Shown here one piece after another: positions 48,170 through 57,770 of a stretch of DNA of 64,000 nt. Made by a program: the position numbers and the translations under genes. This DNA is from Solen grandis (lineage: Eukaryota > Mollusca > Bivalvia > Adapedonta > Solenidae), in the NCBI GenBank assembly GCA_021229015.1, contig CM037783.1:6085324-6149323 (forward strand), read 5' to 3'. Under the pieces are notes generated by a model, which did not search any database, was not told the DNA's origin, and worked only from the letters and a program-made list of their open reading frames with translations. Each line of letters begins with the position of its first letter. Position 1 is the stretch's first letter.

Positions 48170-48444
48170 TTGTGTCCAGGCTATAACTTTATTGTATATG
48201 GTCATGTTTTGGAATAAATTGGCACAAGCGATTCCTATTCTTAAGCAAGAACCAGATTGCAAACTTGAAGGTCAAGGTCACAGCAGTCAGTTGACCTTAA
48301 TATAGTGTCCAGGCTTTAACTTTGTTGTGTATGGTAATATTTTGACATAACTTTGCACAGATGATCCCTAAGGACAAAACAATGAGTTGTGAATGAGAAC
48401 CAGGTTGCTAGCTTAAAGGTCAAGGTCACATTAGTCAGTTGACC
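48170..48444 (+). repeat. Tandem ~135-bp units with TCAAGGTCA words (left of MITE)
   Basis: Two units begin TGTCCAGGCTATAACTTTAT (about 48173) and TGTCCAGGCTTTAACTTTGT (48307), each ending AAGGTCAAGGTCAC. A third unit continues at 48688 after the MITE insertion. A GT/CTGT-rich microsatellite (48107-48145) precedes them. Confidence 0.8.
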
Positions 48445-48687
48445 TTAACCCTTTCCCTCATATAAACTCATTTTGACGCACTCAATAGGTACCACATAAA
48501 GCCTGATCTGCAGAAAACCAGAGTTAAACCTTACCAAATTTAATTATAAAGTCCTCATTTCCAGACCACTGAGGAGCAGCGAACAGCATAAAAACCTGAT
48601 CAGCCTGCGAGTTACGCACAGGCTGATCTGGTTTTATGTTGTTCGCATAGGTCTTTTCATGGTTTCCTCTATGAGGGAAAGGGTTAA
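48445..48687 (+). mobile_element. TTAA-flanked MITE, copy M3, nested in a tandem repeat
   Basis: The body is 48449-48683 (235 bp) with TTAA at 48445-48448 and 48684-48687 and intact 13-bp terminal repeats. The palindrome apex carries GAGTTACGCACAGG, so one arm has diverged. It interrupts the ~135-bp tandem repeat precisely, which gives a clear relative age. Confidence 0.92.
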
Positions 48688-48840
48688 AGTAACTCTGTTG
48701 TGTATGGCTGTGTTTTCAAATAACTTTGCACAAAAATGATCACCAGGACAAAACAATATGTCTAAAGCAAGAACAAAGCCAGTAACTTAAAGGTCAAGGT
48801 CACAGCACTGTGTTGACAATTAAATGACATTTAAAAAAAA
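48688..48840 (+). repeat. Tandem ~135-bp unit (right of MITE)
   Basis: This is the third unit of the array at 48170-48444: AAGTAACTCTGTTGTGTATG, AATAACTTTGCACAAAAATG, then TCAAGGTCA at 48794-48802. Confidence 0.75.
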
Positions 48841-49777
48841 GATATAATTAAACTAGCTGCTGTTTATTTTTCTTCCTTTAAAGTGAAAGATGCAAGTTGT
48901 AAATTTAAACATATTTTGTTGTTATATTTGTATCTGAAGCTTCATATACCCTATTTAAGTAAAAAGTGACAATTTAGTTTATTCTTTTTTATTTCTTTTT
49001 TACCCTTAAACCTTACAGCACTTTTGGAAATGTTTGTCCTCTTACAGTGTTTCTATCAACCAGAAACCGTCTGTCAAATATTCTTCCTGGATCATCTTAC
49101 TTTTCCAAGTCAAGTTCTTAAACAGAGGAAGTTAGAAAATATTTATTAGTCTTGACTTATTTCTGGATGATCCAAGGCTTTCCAAGGTTTTTTAATGGTC
49201 AATTTTTAACTGTCTGTGTACTTTCTTTCATATTTACTACTGGTAAAGGGCCCCAGAGTCTTGTCACAAGTTGTGGACAAGATGATGTCTAGAAAATAAA
49301 GTTTCATCATTCTTTGGATTTCTTTTAAAAAAAAATTTTAGCTTGACTTTTCAAAAATAATCTGAGAGCTATTACAGTCTCCTGTGTGTTGGCTTCCGCA
49401 TTGATGTTGCAGCTTTGTTAAACTACTGTCAGGCTTAAATCTATCTCAATAATTGACTTGAAAGTTTATGAGTGTACATGGGCATCAGACAAACAAGGTA
49501 GAAAACTCTTTATTGAATTTCTTATGGCCCTTTTTGGACTTTGAAAGCATGTTTAAGTTTTGCATGTAAGATAGGAATCATGGTTGTCCCATACCATGCC
49601 TTCCTACACTCACCACATGACATGAAGACAAGCTTTGGTGCAGGGATGTTAATCACCTTTAGTGATAAAATTGTTCAATGACGTTGATCATGATAAAGGA
49701 CAATTATTTTCAAATGCGCACATTCTTAAATAAGTTTATATTCAGTTGACTCTGATTTTTATGAATTGACTTTGATT
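48841..49777. other. Unique sequence, no gene seen
   Basis: AT-rich; nothing recognised. Confidence 0.5.
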
Positions 49778-50154
49778 TTATGCCCCCACCAAGGGGGGGG
49801 GGGGAATAGATTTGCCTTTGTCCATCTGTATGTCTGTCCCGAAACTTAAAACTCTGAAAGTATTGGAACTACAGACTTGAAAGTCCATTGATCTATTATT
49901 CATAACATGAACTTGTGCACCTGGGTATTTTCATTGAATCGCTGTTGCCGTTGACAGAGTTACAGGCCTTGAATTTGTGAAAATACGGAAGTTTATGCTT
50001 GTAATGTGCATAACTTCATAAGTATTTGTACCACAAACTTGAAACTTCATGGATATATTATTCAGGGTATGAACCTGTGCACGTGGGTATTTTTACCCTT
50101 TAACTAACAAAGTGAAAGGTGGGGGAATCCATGTCCTGTGGATACATTTCTAGT
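49778..50154 (+). mobile_element. Family B element, copy B2
   Basis: The 5' end is TTATGCCCCCACC with a long G-run and AATAGATTTGCCTTTGTCC. Two body units share ACAGACTTGAAAGTCCAT and ACAAACTTGAAACTTCAT. The 3' end is an imperfect hairpin (ATGTCC / GGATACAT) then TT, CTAG (50150-50153) and T. Confidence 0.82.
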
Positions 50155-50820
50155 TTGAAGCATAAACAGCAGTCTTACAATAAAACACTTTATGCAAAGA
50201 ATGATACATTATTTTGAAATTATATACCTTTTGGTGTTTAGTGTTCAGCCATCTGTTTTCTAATGTAAAGAAAAAAAAATTAAAAAAATAAAAACATGAA
50301 AAATAAGGGAAAGTAGAAATTTGACATTTTTTTTCAGTTTGAGGGTTTGTTTATAAAATTATTGCAAAATCTAAAATTTCCTACTAAGTCTTGCTTGCAG
50401 CATTTTTAAATCAATACATGTCTGCAGCAGTGTCTGTTAAATTTAATAATGAGCCATCTATCACTGAAGTTTTTTTTATAGCTTGTACCTCAATCTAAAA
50501 TTAATGAAGATTCCAATAAATCATTTCCCTAAATAATAGCCTACAGCTCCCTAATATAAAACCAATTTTGATTAAGTTTATTAATGATTTATTAAATTAA
50601 AAATCACTAGTGTCTGCTTGGAGTTTGAAGGAATGACACTTATTAACCTTACTCAAAAATTTGAAAACTGAAGTGTTCAGCCAGCATAAATATATAGGGG
50701 CTCAGAGATATACAGTGTAGATCTGCTGTCATAACGCACATTGTTGTAGTGTGCTTCATTCTAACACTAAAGCCAATACAAAGCAATCCAATGGTCAACC
50801 ACAAATCCTTATTTGCTATT
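50155..50820. other. AT-rich unique sequence
   Basis: No gene or repeat copy seen. Confidence 0.5.
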
Positions 50821-50966
50821 GCACAGTCATGTAGTTTCTAGACGTAAACCCTAAAACTTAGCATCATGATGAAGCTGTACAGTTCATTGTGTGGTCCAGT
50901 GAAAGATTTCTTGGCTTGAACCTAACTATAGCATTATAATAGAGCAATATTATTCATTGTGGTCCA
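50821..50966 (+). repeat. Diverged tandem units split by a SINE (left part)
   Basis: Words of the type GTGGTCCAGTGAAAG, TTTCTTGGCTTGAACC and TAGCATTATAATAGAGC recur. The same words continue after the SINE at 51274-51375 (GGCTTGGACCCCAACTATAG, TAGGCTTGATCCC, TAGCATTATAATGGAAC). Confidence 0.6.
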
Positions 50967-51264
50967 TGGTTTCCCGATGACCTAATGGTAAGTGTGTCCG
51001 CCTAGGGAACAGGAGGTCATGGGTTTGATCCCTGGCCCTATCATTCTAAAGTCATTGAAATGGTACTGGTATAGCTCCCTTGCTTGGTGCTCAGCATATA
51101 AGGGTAGTTCTAGGACTGGTTGGCCTGGTGTCAGGATAATGTGAATTGGTTTGGTATCATGCCATATGTCTACAGCATGATACTGCAGTGTGGCAGAAAG
51201 TAAACATAGTTACCAAATGACTGAAGTACTGTTGGTGGAACGAAAAATCCAACAAACAAAACAG
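50967..51264 (+). mobile_element. tRNA-derived SINE, full-length copy (family F)
   Basis: The tRNA-like head has A-box TGACCTAATGG (50978-50988) and B-box GGTTTGATCCC (51022-51032), followed by the body GGTACTGGTATAGCTCCC, TCAGCATATAAGGGTAG, GACTGGTTGGCCTGGTGTCA and ATGTGAATTGGTTTGG, and an AACAAACAAAACAG tail. A likely 9-bp target-site duplication TGTGGTCCA lies at 50958-50966 and 51265-51273. Removing the SINE plus one duplicate restores a unit of the surrounding tandem repeat. The unpaired acceptor stem and long 3' body exclude a functional tRNA gene. Confidence 0.85.
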
Positions 51265-51273
51265 TGTGGTCCA

Positions 51274-51380
51274 GGCTTGGACCCCAACTATAGAGTACTG
51301 TACAGGTCAAATATAATGTGATTTCTAGGCTTGATCCCTAAAAATAGCATTATAATGGAACTGCACTGTATAATATTCCT
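51274..51380 (+). repeat. Diverged tandem units split by a SINE (right part)
   Basis: Continuation of the array at 50821-50966. Confidence 0.55.
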
Positions 51381-51819
51381 TTTCTATGGATCCTAAGATC
51401 AGCTTTACTTAAATTTTCACTTATATATATAGTCAGTGATTTTTGATAGACAAAGCTTCTGTGTCAGCATTCTTAGGCTTGATAAGAATATCTATAATGG
51501 TGGATATTTATTCCTGTAATCATTCTTGTAGATTATTTATTTGGTTTGAGATTAAATACTTCAGAAAATAGGGGATTTATGAAATGTTACCAAATATCTT
51601 TTGATGTTCCAATCTGTCCTGGTGTCCCAGAAGTATAATCTTAGTTTGAGATGAAGGTTTTTGTATCATTAACACATCTGGTATATAAATTGCTTTCTAT
51701 GATGAGGCCTTTGCTGTGCTAAGAAGATGCAAAACTATTCTATGTAGAGGCGGATAGATCAGTTCCATGGTAAGCCTTCAATATATAACATTGACTATAT
51801 CTGGCATTTAGTCTGTAGT
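51381..51819. other. Unique sequence, no gene seen
   Basis: Nothing recognised. Confidence 0.5.
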
Positions 51820-52061
51820 TTAACCCTTTCCCTCATATAAACTCATTTTGACGCACTCAATAGGTACCACATAAAGCCTGATCTGCAGAAAACCACAGTC
51901 AAACCTTACCAAATTTAATTGTAAAATCCTCATTACCAGACCACTGAGGAGCAGCGAACAGCATAAAACCTGATCAGCCTGTGAGTTACTCGCAGGCTGA
52001 TCTGGTTTTATGCTGTTCGCATAGGTCTTTTCATGGTATCCTTTATGAGGGAAAGGGTTAA
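51820..52061 (+). mobile_element. TTAA-flanked MITE, copy M4
   Basis: The body is 51824-52057 (234 bp) with TTAA at 51820-51823 and 52058-52061. Terminal repeats are intact and the palindrome is near perfect (GTGAGTTACTCGCAGG at the apex). The minus open frame 51820-52068 is a by-product of the element. Confidence 0.92.
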
Positions 52062-52578
52062 GGGACACTTGGAATAGAGTTCCTTTTTTCTGTCCATTTT
52101 TAGACTAAAATCCATTGGCTTAATTTCTTGAATGGAAGCCCTTCAAATCAAATATGGTCAAATCTAAAATTTACACAAATTTTCATGGCATTGAAAATGA
52201 AGTAACTCACGGACTTTGGATATCATTCACAATGTGTTTGATGTGATTGACAAGGCATAATCTGGGGAAACAAGAGGTTGTCGTGTAATCTGCGACGTGG
52301 TCTCTAGCTCTCAGTGTTCTTAATCCAGCCAGAGACTCCTGTACAGGGAATCAATTCCATAAGCTTTAAATGACAATCATATAAAGCCTCAAGGATTAAA
52401 ATCTCCTCAAATTGAGGCCCTGATGTTTGAACTGTTTTTCTTATCTACTGTTAATGCTTCAGAGTTAGTGAGGCATTAATAAAGGAACAAAACTGAGTTT
52501 TCCTCTGAGATCAAAACCATTGCTAGATGTTCTGAACCTTGCTGCTCTGTCCCCAGATACTGACGTTTATGTTTCCTC
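52062..52578. other. Spacer between two MITEs, no gene seen
   Basis: About 520 bp of unique sequence between M4 and M5, which lie in the same orientation. Confidence 0.5.
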
Positions 52579-52820
52579 TTAGCCCTTTCCCTCATATAGA
52601 CTCATTTTGACGCCCTCAATAGATATCACATAAAGCCTGATCTGCAGAAAACCACAGTTAAACCTTACCAAATTTATTTACAAAATCCTCATTTCCAGAC
52701 CGCTGAGGAGCAGCGAACAGCATAAAACCTGATCAGCCTGCGAGTTACTTGCAGGCTGATCTAGTTTTATGCTGTTTGCATAGGTCTTTTCATGGTGTCC
52801 TCTATGAGGGAAAGGGTTAA
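52579..52820 (+). mobile_element. TTAA-flanked MITE, copy M5
   Basis: The body is 52583-52816 (234 bp). The right flank is TTAA (52817-52820); the left flank reads TTAG (52579-52582), a single change in the target duplication. The 13-bp termini are intact. Confidence 0.9.
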
Positions 52821-52904
52821 TGTGGTAAATTTGAATATTGGTTATAATTCTGCATTGGAAATAAAAATATTGAACTATTTACAAATATGTTTTGATAATT
52901 TGAA

Positions 52905-53472
52905 GTGCTATTAGAGTAAAACATTGATACAAAAGGAGTGTTATTATCTATTGATACCTGAGGTGCCATCCTCAAAAGCAAGGAATTTGTATAATGTACA
53001 ATATCACAATGAGGCAGCACTACATGATATCCCCAGATACAAAGGGTGTATAGGATCAGTCCCATTTCGTCAGCTGGTCTATCCGTCCATTTGTAGATTA
53101 GATTTGACAACGCCTTTTCTTTGCTACATTTGGTGGGATTTTGATTTAAGTTTGCAAGATTTGTAAGTACCAAACCAAGTTGTGCATAGTGTTGGCATGC
53201 CATGATTGGCTGTTATGGCCCTTTGTTATATTTCTTGAATATATTTTGTCTGTGCTATTTCTCAGTTATGTATATATATATTATGTCTGCACTTTTTCTT
53301 GGCTACCATTGGTCTGATTTTGATTTTACTTCAAAATATTAATAAGTACCAAGCCTAGTTGCGCATATTGTTGGCACATCATTTCTGGCCTGATTTTATA
53401 TTATAACAGCCCTTTGTTACATTTATTGAAGTTATTTTGTCCCACTATTCCTAATATAACTTCACAACAGTT
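52905..53472 (+). repeat. ~180-bp tandem repeat, left part of a split array
   Basis: Units share TTTGGTGGGATTTTGATTT / ATTGGTCTGATTTTGATTTT, AAGTACCAA, TTGGCAT or TTGGCACATCAT, and GCCCTTTGTTA then ATTTCTTGAATATATTTTG. Two units are visible (about 53100-53275 and 53276-53460), with a third after the nested insertion at 56175. The overlapping frames on opposite strands (52817-53203 minus, 52924-53166 plus) have no known domain. Confidence 0.7.
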
Positions 53473-53697
53473 ATAACAAGAAAAGATTAAAACAAAATGT
53501 TTTAATGGACGGCTTAAAATAAGCATACTGCACCCTCACCCAACCTCTCTTTCTTTTTTTACTGTTTTGGCCTTATAATCTAACCTGTCTATGCACAGGA
53601 CCCTTAGTCAAAAAATAAGATGAATAAATTCGACCTCTCTATATATTATCTATAATTATATATGTTGAGATTTCGATTTTTTTTCTTGAACAATTTT
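53473..53697 (+). mobile_element. Family H element, left part
   Basis: It starts with a perfect hairpin (ATTAAAACA / TGTTTTAAT, loop AAA, near 53487-53507), then GCATACTGCACC, AACCTGTCTATGCACAGGAC and CGACCTCTCTATATATTATC. A second copy of the same sequence lies at 58694-58870. The remainder of this copy resumes after family C at about 55560-56165. Confidence 0.7.
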
Positions 53698-55065
53698 TAT
53701 GCTCACCGAAGGTGACGCATATAGTCGCCGCTTTGTCCGTCCGTCCGTCCATCCGTTCGTCCGTCACACTTTCCTTGTCCGGACTATTTCTCAGGAACTA
53801 ACGGCTTGAATTCAACAAAACTTTATGGGAAGCTTTATTACCAAGAGGAGATGCGCATATCGTCAGCATGACCCGATTCCTAAATTTTTCAAAGAGTTAT
53901 GGCCCATTGACTTTTCGGCCTATAGTACATATTGCATGATTCTTGTCCGGGCTATTTCTCAGGAACTAATGGCTTGAATTCAACGAAACTTTATGGGAAG
54001 CTTTATTACCAAGAGGAGATGCGCATATCGTCAGCATGACCCGATTCCTAATTTTTCAAAGAGTTAGGCCCTTGACTTTTGGCCTATAGTCATATTGCAT
54101 GATTCTTGTCCGGGCTATTTCTAGGAACTAATGGCTTGAATTCAACGAAACTTTATGGGAAGCTTTATCACCAAGAGTAGATACGCATATCGTCGGCGTG
54201 ACCTGGTTCCTCAATTTTTCACAGAGTTATGGCCCATTGACTTTTCGGCCTATAGTACATATTGCATGATTCTTGTCCGGGCTATTTCTCAGGAACTAAT
54301 GGCTTGAATTCAACGAAACTTTATGGGAAGCTTTATACCAAGAGTAGATACGCATATCTCGCTGACCCGTTCCTAAATTTTTCAAAGAGTAAAGGCCCCT
54401 TGACTTTTTGGCCTATAGTACGTATTGCATGATTCTTGTCCGGGCTATTTCTCAGGAACTAATGGCTTGAATTCAATGAAACTTTATGGGAAGCTTTATC
54501 ACCAAGAGTAGATACGCATATCGTCGGCGTGACCTGGTTCCTCAATTTTTCACAGAGTAAAGGCCCCTTGACTTTTTGGCCTATAGTACTATTGCATGAT
54601 TCTTGTCCGGCTATTTCTCAGGAACTAATGGCTTGAATTAAAAAACTTTATGGGAAGCTTTATCACCAAGAGTAGATACGCATATCGTCGGCGTGACCTG
54701 GTTCCTCAATTTTTCAAAGAGTTAAGGCCCATTGACTTTTTGGCCTATAGTACATATTGCATGATTCTTGTCCGGGCTATTTCTCAGGAACTAATGGCTT
54801 GAATTCAACAAAACTTTATGGGAAGCTTTATCACCAAGAGTAGATACGCATATCGTTGGCGTGACCTGGTTCCTCAATTTTTCACAGAGTTATGGCCCCT
54901 TGACTTTTTGGCCTATAGTTCATGTTGCATGATTCTTGTCCGGGCTATTTCTCAGGAACTAATGGCTTGAATTCAAAAACTTTATGGGAAGCTTTATACC
55001 AAGAGTAGATACGCATATCGTGCGTGACCTGGTTCCTCAATTTTTAAGAGAGTTATGGCCCCTAC
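53698..55065 (+). mobile_element. Family C element with eight ~165-bp tandem units
   Basis: The 5' end is TTTTTATGC, a hairpin (TCACC / GGTGA, loop GAA), GCATATAG, then TCCGTCCGTCC-type repeats. Eight units are marked by CTTGTCCGG at about 53774, 53941, 54103, 54271, 54433, 54601, 54764 and 54933. Each contains GGAACTAATGGCTTGAATTC, ACTTTATGGGAAGCTTTAT and AGATACGCATATCG. Several units have lost one to several bases compared with their neighbours. No 3' hairpin is recognised. The 5' end shares TTTATGC-hairpin-GCATATAG with family B. Confidence 0.85.
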
Positions 55066-56174
55066 TACCATGTTGTTGACTAATATTCATGTCATTTGCC
55101 TAATTTAACAGGAGATATCATTTAAACAAAACCCCACAAAATTCAATATGCTAGTAATGTCAATCATAATCATGTCAGCTAATTGTTGTTTAGGCCATTA
55201 TATTTCAAATATCCAGTCATATGTCAAGAGTGTTGGTTAACCTCTTTGATATGAGCACACATTGAGATGTATGACTTAATTTTTAGTAGTATAAAAACTT
55301 TAAAAAAATCAATGAAAGATCTGATGAGTAACATGTATTATTAAATAGTAAACTGTTACTAAGTCTCCAAATTAGAGTTGGTAAAACATCTCATCTGAGG
55401 AGAATAGATATGATTTAGGAATGGGGATTTCAACATATCCTCCCACCCATTGACCAAGGCCTTATTTGTAACAATGACGTTCTTCGGGGAGCATATGTCA
55501 GTTCTACTGACTTTCTTGTTTTAAACAAATATCAGGGTCCCTTGGTCTATGATTTAAATAAAAAAGGAAGCACATACAATAGGAAATAATAAATGTTTAA
55601 AAACTAGTATTTAAAACATAGGCCTAATATACATATAAAACCTAACTATTTCGGAAAAGAATTTAAAAAGAGTCCAAGCTGGAACAGAACTCACGACCCC
55701 TTGCAGAGAAAAATTCTGAGCAGGCACTCTTAACTCCACTATCGTAAGTCAGTGTTATTTATAGGTCTCAACAGCGCAGCACTACTGACCAGTACACAGT
55801 CCGACAATTCACATTTCACTAATTTACTGCATTAACTACACCAAACATTCTTCATATTACTGTTGCATATTCATAAGATATACTTTATGCATTACTTATC
55901 CCACACATCATGTAATAATCAACCATGTATAATTACAAGCTCAATACAGAAGACATGAAATGTGCTTCAAGTGAGGCGATAAGTAGGTCATGACCTACAT
56001 GTATAAACATTATTAAAAAACAAACATCTACTGACTAATAACTTAGTAAATATGATTAATCACAAGCGAAACTATTTAAAACAAACACAAATCACGTATT
56101 TGATACCCCAAACAATCACATGGAAAAATGTTGGTCACTGAAAATTATTACAATCACAGCTTTACATTCTTGCT
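55066..56174 (+). mobile_element. Family H element, right part, plus unclassified insert
   Basis: From about 55990 to 56170 the sequence matches the family H copy at 59235-59395 (GACTAATAACTTA, TGATACCCCAAAC, TCACAGCTTTACATTCT). The segment 55070-55560 has no counterpart in the second H copy. A degenerate tRNA-like stretch on the minus strand lies at about 55665-55760 (TAGTGGAGTTAAGAGTGCC then GGGGTCGTGAGTTCTG) and could be a decayed SINE head. Confidence 0.55.
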
Positions 56175-56400
56175 CATGTCCCAAGTCATATTTCTTGAAT
56201 ATATTTATCTGCTCTATTTATCTACAATTGGTCAGATTTTTTATATTTTTGTATTTTTTATAACTTCACAATAATAACTTCACAATATTTTTAAGTACCA
56301 CTAGCTGTACATATACTTAGCATGTCATCACCAGCTTAAATTTTAATTAATTGGCTTTTTTTATTATATTCATTGAATATTTTTTGTCTGCTATAAATGT
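56175..56400 (+). repeat. ~180-bp tandem repeat, right part of the split array
   Basis: CATATTTCTTGAATATATTT, CAATTGGTCAGATTTT, AAGTACCACTAGCTGTAC and ATTCATTGAATATTTTTTGT continue the array seen at 52905-53472. Confidence 0.65.
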
Positions 56401-56437
56401 TTTAGTGAATCAGAACTCTTCCTGGTTTTGGTGTGTT

Positions 56438-56970
56438 TTTATGCCCCCACCAAAAATTGGGGGCATATAGATTTGCCTTTGTCCTTACATAATTCCGTCC
56501 GTCCTTCTGTCTGTCTCAAAACTTTGTGACACACGTAACTCTGAAAGTATTTATACTACAGACTTGAAATTTCATGGATATATTATTCAGGGCATGAACT
56601 TTTGCACACCTAGGTATTTTCATTTAACCACCATTGAAGTTAAAGGAATTACGGTCCTTTGTTTTTGAAAAAATATGAAATTTTATGCTTGTGAAGCAAG
56701 TAACTCTGAAAATATTTGTACTAGAAACTTGAAACTTCATGGATATATTATTCAGGACATGAACAATGCACACCTGGGTTCATCGAACCTTAAAGTTGAC
56801 AGATTTTTGAAAAATAATTATATGTTTGTATGCATGTAACTCTTATATTTTTAAATGAATTCCATGTTTGTGACTTACGTTACTCTGAAATATTTTGTGC
56901 TTCAGACTTTAAACTTCATGAATATCTTACTCAGGACATGTCTCGTGCACCTCGGTGTTGGCCTTCTAGT
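56438..56970 (+). mobile_element. Family B element, copy B3
   Basis: The 5' end is complete: TTTTATGCCCCC, loop, GGGGGCATATAGATTTGCC, giving a strong terminal hairpin (about 56440-56468). Body units share ACAGACTTGAAATTTCAT and AGAAACTTGAAACTTCAT. The 3' part is shortened: GGTGTTGGCC is joined directly to TTCTAGT (CTAG 56966-56969), so the terminal hairpin is lost. The plus frame 56830-57021 is a by-product. Confidence 0.82.
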
Positions 56971-57495
56971 TATATCTGTACTTCAGCTTTGTCAAGTCTG
57001 TCTCTGACATGGTTAGAGTAACTGTAACAAAGTGGTATCTGGGGGTATGCATCATCTTCAATGATAGTTCATGAGATGTTTTATATTGCTCCAAATGACT
57101 AAAATACTCTCAATGGCATTTAATTATGGATTTATACGGTAATACAAGGAACTTGTGTTATGTCAATTAAAATTAAAATTTACGTCTCACTTTCAGTTTC
57201 ATGTTCGCTAAATGCCCCCCTAAGTATTTCAAATTCTGACATATTTTCAAAATGTGATATTTTTTGTCATGTCACTTGTCTACGGTATGGTATCACAGAG
57301 AGGCAGTATGACATTTGTCTTTTGCAGACAAAAAAAAGACTGAAATGCTGTCTGCAAGACATTAAATCCAGTCAAATAATCAAACTAGAAATTGGTTCCT
57401 ATGGCAACTTGATGAGTATCCAATTATTTTCTCATTAAATATTTGACTTTTGTAAAGCATTATAGTTATGTAAGTTATTGTTGTATCAAATGGAT
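56971..57495. other. Unique sequence with diverged duplicate of 57840-57930
   Basis: No gene is recognised. The stretch at 57292-57360 (CACAGAGAGGCAGTATGAC, TTTTGCAGACAAAA) resembles 57849-57915 (CACAGTGAGGCAACATTATG, TTATGCAGACAAAA). The plus frame 57160-57438 (92 codons) has no known domain. Confidence 0.5.
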
Positions 57496-57770
57496 AACAA
57501 AAAATTAGGGGCCGCTTGGCCGAGCGGTTACAGTCGTGGACAAATCTCTCAGCCCCTCACCGCTGTGAGTTCGAATCCCAGTAGGGACTTAGGATTTTTC
57601 ATGTGAGGAAGCCTTTCAGCTGGCTTGCGGTAGGTTGGTGGTTCTACCCGGGTACCTCTGTGTACTCGGGGTCTTCCTCCACCTGTAATAAGCTGGACGT
57701 CGCTATATGATTGAAATACTATCGCAGCGACGGTAATCCCCAATACAACTACAACAACAACAAAAAATTA
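57496..57770 (+). mobile_element. Full-length tRNA-derived SINE with RUDI/V-SINE-like tail
   Basis: The body is about 57508-57758, flanked by a perfect 12-bp duplication AACAAAAAATTA (57496-57507 and 57759-57770). The tRNA-like head has A-box TGGCCGAGCGG (57517-57527) and B-box AGTTCGAATCC (57568-57578). The A-box type resembles tRNA-Leu/Ser. The tail contains GGTAGGTTGGTGGTTCTACC, GGGGTCTTCCTCCACCTGTA and GGACGTCGCTATATGATTG, and ends ACAACTACAACAACAAC. It is the reference copy for the fragments at 13748-13883 and 38349-38450. It would be transcribed by RNA polymerase III and mobilised by a LINE reverse transcriptase in trans. The antisense frame 57549-57743 is a by-product. Confidence 0.92.

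Noticed and set aside
52817..53203. 128-codon minus-strand gene
   Set aside because: It overlaps an opposite-strand frame, lies in the ~180-bp tandem repeat and partly abuts a MITE; no known domain.
57508..57590. Functional tRNA-Leu/Ser gene
   Set aside because: The A- and B-boxes are good, but the sequence does not close into a full cloverleaf with an acceptor stem and is followed by a SINE tail with a target duplication.
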